A stretch of DNA of 64,000 nt, taken from NCBI GenBank assembly GCA_021030905.1, contig JAGFMI010000005.1:310001-374000 (forward strand), in the 5' to 3' direction. The translations under genes and the position numbers were made by a program. Of the stretch, positions 57,431-64,000 are shown piece after piece (position 1 is the first letter of the stretch; every line of letters begins with the position of its first letter). Below the pieces are notes generated by a model. The model saw only the letters and a program-made list of their open reading frames with translations, was not told where the DNA came from and made no database searches. The DNA is from Pyrenula massariospora. Its lineage: Eukaryota > Ascomycota > Eurotiomycetes > Pyrenulales > Pyrenulaceae.

Positions 57431-60400
57431 CTACTTGGCCGCCTTGCCAACCGCTCCCCCACCGCGTCGCTTATATTTCCTCGGGTCTGTTAAATCACAC
57501 TGTCAAATTTCCATGTACTTCATGAATAGAATTTGCTGGTTAAGCCCACTTACCCTTCCTGTTCATAAGCACCTTGTTGCGAGTTCCTCGACCACCTTCC
57601 CAATACCCATGCCCACGCTGGCTAACCAATGACATATGGCAGTGAACGCAGTCCTCAGGACGGTAATTCTGCTCCCGAGAGCAATAACCGCTGGCAAAGT
57701 CAACCTTGTTAGTACAAGAAAATGTCTTTCAGTAGAAGAGAAGCGTCCGTTGCTAGGGAAGCCGTGGTTGCGTGGGACACCGGAGCGTATTGAAGTGAGG
57801 GAAGTGAGGGAGTCCAAGAAAGTAAAGAATCTTATGACATGTCTCGAAACGAACACGAAACTCACCAAATCATCCTGTTAGCATGCTCATTTGGATGGTC
57901 CTCCGCCTGATCATGACATCTACAATACCCACAGTCATTAACCTTGGCATTTCGCTGGGAGGGGAGTTCTGGAGAGAAGTTCCCACCTGTCACAAGGAAA
58001 GACTTTGGCGCAGCAGCTGAATCTGGTAGTCGAGCCCGTTTGCGGCGGGTAATAGTTAGCGAATCCATAGACATGGAACAATTATGGACGGTTCCTGAGA
58101 TATTGGGACTAGATGTTACCAATAGTAATGTCACGTACCTGAACCAGCGATAGCTCTTGGAGTAATGGGTGCAACGACCACGTTTGGGGAGCTCTTGACC
58201 GGCAGTGATGCCAAGGTTTTCTTTTGGCTTAAGAATTGTCAACACTGTGGCCTGACGCGCGGATACAATACGAAGGTGCAAAGGGAAACGGTGATACGCT
58301 GTAGAGGTGTGAATATATAAAATGATGCTGTATGACAATACCTTTCTTCTGGCCATTGGACGGTTAACCCTAACTAAAAGTGAATAGTTAGCGAAACTTC
58401 GGTATTTATCTCATGTAGAGCGCAACTAACCAGCCATGTTTTCAACCTTTAGAAACTTGACTTCTGGAAGCTTGAAATCTGCCGTGACGTATCAGCCGTA
58501 AAGCGTTCAGGCTGCGTCGTGTGATGAGCCTGTCATTGCACGAGGCTTACTCATCTTGCGATGGCACGTTCGACACACTGCCAAACTTGAGTCTCCTCTG
58601 ACTGACACAACTCCAGGTTCAGCAACCGCATTGGAGCATTCAGAGCAAGTGGGAATGAAGTTGCTGCGTACAATATCAATTCCCAGTGCAGAAGAATCGT
58701 TGATCCTTAGGAAGCAAACCTTGGGAGCAGATCCACCACCGTACAACCGTCCAGATCGAGGTGCCCAGCACGTACAGAGCTTGTGTGCATCAACTCTTTC
58801 CGGAATCCTTATCATGTCAGCGACACCGAAAGTCATCGGATTTCTTATATTTGCTTACCAATCGACATCGCAGTTCCGCATTTACTACAGGTTTCATGAC
58901 GCGTAGTATCACCAGCAGCGTGAGATCTAACATTTTTGATGTCTCGAGTCTCTTTGCAGCGGTCACATTTGATAATCACTGACAGTGTTGCTAATTCAAG
59001 GAGCTCAATGCCGTAGAGCTCAAGATTCGGGAATGAGACCAAAATTCCACGCTCAGGAGCAGTGTGGAGAGCCCCGTCAGGTATCTGCGCACCTCCCTCT
59101 TCTTCCTCATCAGAGTCACTGTATACTTCAGAATCAGAGCTGTCGGAAAATTGCTCGCCTTCGCCAGCCGTCGCCCTCCACTCTGGAGGGCGCGGGATGA
59201 ATTGCACGTGTGGCCTGTCCGTTAGTTCCGAACCTACATCCAGCGTTTCTGCATATGATGGAGTAGATTTTGGAAACAGCTCCTTCTTAGGCGACATAGA
59301 AAATTCCTCAGAAGCTTTGGATTGCCTCAACCTTTCCTCTTCTGCAAGCGCAGCGGCATTCTGGATAAAGTAGTTGAGATGCTCCATTAAAGTCATGTTA
59401 TGATGTTGTCTGCTCCGAAATTCGAACGCGTTTTCCAGAATGCGCACACCGTCATCCTCTGTGGTGTCAAAATGGATAGTGCAGGGATCTAAGTCATAAC
59501 TCGAGGGAACAAATAGTCGCAGAGTATTAACATGTTGTAACGGCACAGGAAGACTCGCTGAGGCTCGAAACTGCACTGGTACTGTAAAGGAATAGCCATC
59601 CCCTGATTTAGCGAAAAGGGGTTGTCGCCCAAGTCGCGCCTCTAGCGACCGGACCTCAGCCTCACGCTTTCGGCGAGCATCCTCAACTTCTCCTAATGTG
59701 TTTTGTACACCTTTAGTCAAAGGTACCGGGCTCTGATCAGAAGATGAGTCTGGACGAACGTCGGCAAAATGTACCGGGGAAGAGGAGGCCTGCTGAGATC
59801 TCTTACTAGCGTTGGGGACCAATTTGATCGTCTGCGCCTTTTGGGTGGTCAGAAAGCTCTCCAGCTCCCGGTCGAGATCATTCAGTAGAGCCAGCAGCGT
59901 TTTATTGGGAGACTTTCTTACTAGGGCGTCCCACCCTTTCTCGATGTTTATCTGGAACCCTCGATCTATTTCCGGGTTTCCTACCTTGAGCGACGGTGGC
60001 TGGCTGGGAAACTTGGAGGGTACGATAATTGTGCACTCCAAGGCTTCGAGCTCAAAGGGGAAGTCAGGGTCGGTCGGTTCCAATCGAAAGAAAAATGAGT
60101 CGCCGTCAGCGAGTGCTGTTTCTTTCGGCCGAAATCTTCGACGCAGCTGGTTTACCTGAAATTCTCTCGGATTCTGAGATTCCGTTTTTGGAATGGGTCT
60201 TTGAACAGCAGGTCTAGGCGCTGGCTGTGAACCGCCATGGCTCCGCTGTTTAGGAGCATTGACTTGAGCATTGCCCTGTGGTTCTTCGGTCTGCCTCACG
60301 GGTGCTGCCACGAGCGCCTCGTGAATGAATGGACACGCATTGCCTGCTCGACACCCTGTCAACATTCGATTAGTCAGTGAAATGAGTGGAACCTAGATTG

Positions 60401-60826
60401 AAAAGCCGATAAGATTGTTGAGCGTTCTCCCAACATTCATTGTAGTGTGCAGACGTCAGGGAGCACCCATGACAGATCTGTCCCCTGCAATACGGTATCC
60501 GGAATACACAATGGTCAGAACGAACCTTGCTTTGTGTTGAAGAAACGACACTTCACACCACTTCGAGATTGAGGCGCACGTCCCTTGGGCGGAAGAAGCG
60601 TCCGTCGGCTACCGTGGTCACCTTCAGGGGCGCCATACGAGGATCCTGGAAAGGTTATTCAGTGCATCACTATCAAGCTGTGCGGATGACGAGATTGGTG
60701 CTAGCAGGACGGCAGAAACGAGGCTCGAGGGAAGCTCGGAAAAGGTAAGACACGAGGGGCTGGAGAAGGATTGCTATTTGCACATCCGCATTGCTTACCG
60801 GGTGCAGCGTCTTCGCTATTGTTCAT
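57431..60826 (-). CDS. CCCH - RWD-like - CHY zinc-finger protein in 12 exons
   Basis: Complement of 57431..57486, 57554..57690, 57866..57919, 57987..58022, 58139..58227, 58342..58373, 58431..58478, 58551..58663, 58720..58807, 58859..60355, 60526..60645 and 60799..60826. The sum is 2298 bases, 765 residues, in frame at all 11 joins. Residues 42-61 are a canonical CCCH finger (C-x8-C-x5-C-x3-H), split by intron 2. About 90-170 is RWD/UBC-like (FFFRLEPTDPDFPFELEALE, PSKFPSQPPSLKVG). Cys pairs KCDRCK, CSKCG, TCSEC and VCRTCH follow. The end is a CHY finger: GRCTHYSKSYRWFRFSCCAK, CDRCHD, HPNEHANRMICGYCSREQNY, CVHCH, RGHGYWEGGRGTR. Relatives occur across moulds without a known role. RNA and zinc binding are inferred. 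The joins within the Cys pairs support the model; exons 6-7 are the least certain. Confidence 0.85.
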
Positions 60827-63800
60827 TGAATTGAGGTGTGCAGGTTTGGCGATCGGCAATTGCTCCAGCTTCCGGTGAAATTCGTGCGGATCCGGAACGG
60901 AAAGTTGTATAGGGGGGGGATGCGGGGGAGCAGGGGGAGCTTGGGAGCTTGTGACACGCAATTTTTGCAGACTCGTCGCTTGCAGAAGCCTGGAATTGGC
61001 AAGAAACTCGCCGTGCGCTGGGGTCAGCTGTATCGATGCGATCCAATTAACCAGTGATTCGCGCTTCGTGTTACGTGTATCACCCTCGGCCAGCGAAAGG
61101 CATCACTTGACATGCTCTTATACCACCGTGATCGAGTAATGCTCGGGATGGCTCGCAGATGAGTCAATGCTGTGGTAATGGGAACTGCATCCAGTCATCA
61201 TCACATCGTGACTCGAAATCTAAATCTGGACAGGCCCCTGCATGGCCATCCCACCACCAAACGGGCAACCTTAAGCCTTACACTCAGGTCCATAGAGCAA
61301 GGAGGGGAAGTCGCTGAGATTGCTAGTACACCCGGGACTCGCGATACTGGAAAGTGGTGGATCTGCCCATCGGCCTGGATATTTATTTGTGAGAACCACC
61401 TTGGGAAGCTCTAGATACTACCACCGCCATGGATTTTTTCCTTTCTGGACCGGACTATTGCGCAGCGGTGATGCTGAACATTGATTTCGACAGCACAGGT
61501 TCCGCTAGGATATACTTCGTACCGTTTTCGGCGATATACATATCAGGCCACTAGCTAAGACTGAAGCGCACAAGCAATATATTCCAAATGCTATCTGAAT
61601 ATCTAGAGATCAATTACTACAAGGTCGCGTCTTATTCGTTGGATAAAATGGAGTTCACGAGTATCTTGTCGCTCGACAAGACCATATCCGTCTACTATCA
61701 ACTCCGGTTATGAAACCGGTACACGGGAGGGCTCTAGCGGACACGGAGGGGGCGATGGCTAGCAAGCTTTCAGTAAACACCTTTAGAGACAAGTTTTGCA
61801 AAACCTTTAGAGCAGTCAATTAGGTGAGGAGGAATGTTTTATTGCATAGGGGAACACTCTGATGCGTGGAGGTAATACTTCATCCGGAGAGAGTGGTATG
61901 TCGCAAGGGAGGATGCTTCATCGACAGGCCACGTTAGATCGCGAGGGTGAATACTCTATCGAGAAGGAATGCTTTATCACGAGAGGGTACTTCCTTGCGA
62001 GAAAACACCTCATCATGGATATCTTTCTTAGTACATTCTGAACCCACGTCCACCCAAAATAGATGGAGCTCAACGAACCGTATAGCTAGATGATCCCCAT
62101 GGCTTTCAATTTCACCATACACGTATATCCTGAGACGTTCCAGCCCGGATCTTTTCGTATCTCGTCGACATTTCCTTCTTAGCAGGGTCTTTTCCCCATA
62201 TCTCAACAAGAAAAATCTTCCCATACCTTTAAGGTAAAGGAAAGGCGGATGGGACGTAGGCGAACACTCGTCATTCGCTCAGTTTGCCAATGTATTAAAA
62301 TTTCTGGCCTCGCTACAGCGAGAAGTCGCTGAGTCCTTCCCATGATCCTAAACTGACGATACTTTTCGGTCATGCCAAAATCCCCGGCCTAAACACCGCA
62401 CTATTCACGGCAGTGGCGCTTGTTTCTGTTTCAACGTCCCCCCGCAATTGGAACGGCCACTGGACGGGCTCTGGGGCAGTCCTGATGCCGAGGGATTAAA
62501 AGAACTGCCGGGACGGAATGTATCCTCAACTTCTAACGGGGCCTGTGCTGCGACAATACCATGCCATCGCTCTTGGATAGATCCATTTGCGATTTCGATT
62601 AGAGCCGTTCTGACGATCGCGCACGAACATGTGACGTCGTCGCCAACTCGACCGTCTCAACCCTCGGCAAGGTTAGGCAATCCATGGGAAGGATGATATT
62701 ATCAATAGCACAATTACCAATACATGTACTGTCTGTACGGAGATTCTTTGGTTGTCGTGGAGGGAAATCGGATGCATACGCAAGGGGCCAATGGCATTGA
62801 CGTTCCGCCTTTGCCATCACGCCCGATCCAGAATTTGGAAGGCTATCGTAGATCCTGAGCCTCAGGTTTTTTGTGGGTACGGCCATGTACGATCAGAGCC
62901 AGCCAATCCCGGGAACATGGTCTATGCTTCCTGCGCGTCACGATGTGACTCTATTTGCCCAGAAATCCTCCCTGCATGCCTGCCTATCGAGAAAGTGATG
63001 CCTTGAAGTTGCAAATTGTGAGAATTGGAGCTCTGTGAAGACGCCTCGGAGTCTAGACCCGAGGGTGAGAGTGGACGGTCTTTGGACAAGTAAAGTTGCA
63101 GGTTCGTATATCGACGGGGGATGCCTTGGACAAGGCAGTATACAGACATTGGGGGAAATTCTCTCCCGTCCATCCGAAAGAGGCAGTCCGCAAAGCGTTC
63201 CATGGTTGAGTCAAAACTTTGGTCATTGCTATTAGACCTAATTGATAGAGTGGGCGACGGTCCATCCCTGACTGTACCTAAATTGAGTGGGAGATAGCCG
63301 CAAGAGGTGGAGGGGAAGGTTGACTGTTGGGGCCCCGGATCCACCGACCGTGAACAAAGCCATTATCAATTCACGAAGCAGGTCTTGAGAAGATCCGGGT
63401 ATCTAGCGAGCCATGCGTGGAAAGCCGAGAGGTCGCTGATGACGAGCTCGACGGCACTCCGGCTGCTGCGTCAGAGACCCGGCAGGCAGGTCATGCCCAC
63501 GCGATCTCGACAATGCAAAAGGGCGCTCAGAAAGGGTCGAGGAAATCGTGATACGAGATAGTACATAGCAAAGGAGCGGTCAGGTCGCGGAGGTCGACGG
63601 CATTCGCTCAATTCCAGGTTGTCAGGTCACAGGCACCGGCTTGATGAGTTGGCAGTTTGGCGCCCCTCCGCCGCCGCAGCTCGCCCGCCTCCTGGCCCGC
63701 CCGGTCGCTGCAGGTCACTCCTGTCATGAGACTGCCCTCTGCTGTTCTTGTCGACGCCGCCCCCGTTCATGCTGGACTTGCTTCTGGGGACAGAGGGCAT

Positions 63801-64000
63801 TGCTGCATTGGGCATCGAGATAGGACTTGGCCGATGGTCAGGGAGACGCTCCGTGGCGGTCGGAGCGTGCGCCGTCGTTGCATTTGACGGCCATCATCCA
63901 CGCTGGTCGCCGGTCGATCAACGCAGGACATCTTCCACGTGAAAACCCACATGCAACCGCAAAATTTCACTGCAATACGTATCGGACGACTCCATTTAAT
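60827..64000. other. Gene-poor end of the window; no gene supported
   Basis: About 3.2 kb with only scattered frames under 145 codons on both strands. None has a recognised domain or joins with neighbours through plausible introns. The longest, at 62922-63344 on the minus strand, lacks an ATG start until Met in MERFAD. The degenerate tandem repeat at 61826-62017 lies here. A gene extending beyond the right edge cannot be excluded. Confidence 0.45.
61826..62017. repeat. Degenerate tandem repeat of about 20-base units
   Basis: Successive related units of roughly 15-23 bases appear: for example GGAATGTTTTATTGCATAGG, GGTAATACTTCATCCGGAGA, GGATGCTTCATCGACAGG, TGAATACTCTATCGAGAAG and GAATGCTTTATCACGAGAG. 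The shared core reads about AATRCTYTATCRMGAGAGG. Nine or ten diverged copies fill about 190 bases. It looks like an old minisatellite; unit borders are approximate because they were set by eye. Confidence 0.5.

Noticed and set aside
62922-63344. 140-codon minus-strand frame near the right edge
   Set aside because: It has a non-ATG start and no domain; it could be part of a gene running beyond the window, but nothing supports this.

Overview
The window is nuclear DNA from a filamentous ascomycete (Pezizomycotina). Its genes are short and densely packed, with 44-165 base GT-AG introns carrying CTAAC/CTGAC-like branch sites. The gene set is typical of moulds: UBR1, SCP160, HUL4, REI1, a GRASP, GH128, GH20 and CRH-type GH16 wall enzymes, a CYP52-like P450 and an NmrA-like protein. 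The class cannot be fixed from sequence alone. I saw no tRNA, rRNA, CRISPR array, intact transposon, provirus or biosynthetic backbone gene (PKS, NRPS, terpene synthase). Spliced models were built by hand from splice sites and reading-frame continuity, and no transcript data were available.

Layout. 1-599: 3' end of an acid sphingomyelinase-like phosphodiesterase. 1221-5225: SCP160/vigilin multi-KH protein. 6441-8397: secreted zinc metalloprotease with a frame break near its N-terminus. 9390-11458 (-): GNAT plus ankyrin protein. 11827-13129 (-): NmrA-like protein. 13892-16164 (-): inner nuclear membrane protein Src1/Heh. 16650-17381: HD phosphohydrolase. 17520-18692 (-): GRASP (Grh1). 18974-20080: SAM methyltransferase. 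20673-21581 (-): GH128 glucanase. 23076-29522 (-): N-recognin UBR1. 30071-30535 (-): small, heavily split QCR9 gene of respiratory complex III. 30906-31565: PYM. 31881-33840 (-): protoporphyrinogen oxidase HEM14. 34203-35852: poly(A)-binding Nab2. 36941-38815: GH20 hexosaminidase. 39798-41499: CYP52-like P450. 42284-43843: CRH-type GH16 wall transglycosidase. 44469-46195: ribosome biogenesis factor REI1. 46708-50866: HECT ligase HUL4. 51218-52990 (-): second P450. 53722-54935 (-): beta-hydroxyacid dehydrogenase. 55651-57100: old-yellow-enzyme-type oxidoreductase. 57431-60826 (-): 12-exon CCCH/RWD-like/CHY zinc-finger protein. 60827-64000: no supportable gene, but a degenerate short tandem repeat.

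Most genes are housekeeping and act separately. Functional groupings are: mRNA handling and translation (SCP160, PYM, NAB2, REI1), ubiquitin-dependent turnover (UBR1, HUL4), mitochondrial respiration and haem synthesis (QCR9, HEM14), and cell-wall carbohydrate remodelling (GH128, GH20, GH16). Divergent pairs SRC1/HD hydrolase, GRASP/methyltransferase, QCR9/PYM and HEM14/NAB2 probably share promoters. The least characterised genes are the GNAT-ankyrin protein, the metalloprotease and the CCCH-CHY protein. The last two and QCR9 are only visible once several introns are removed.
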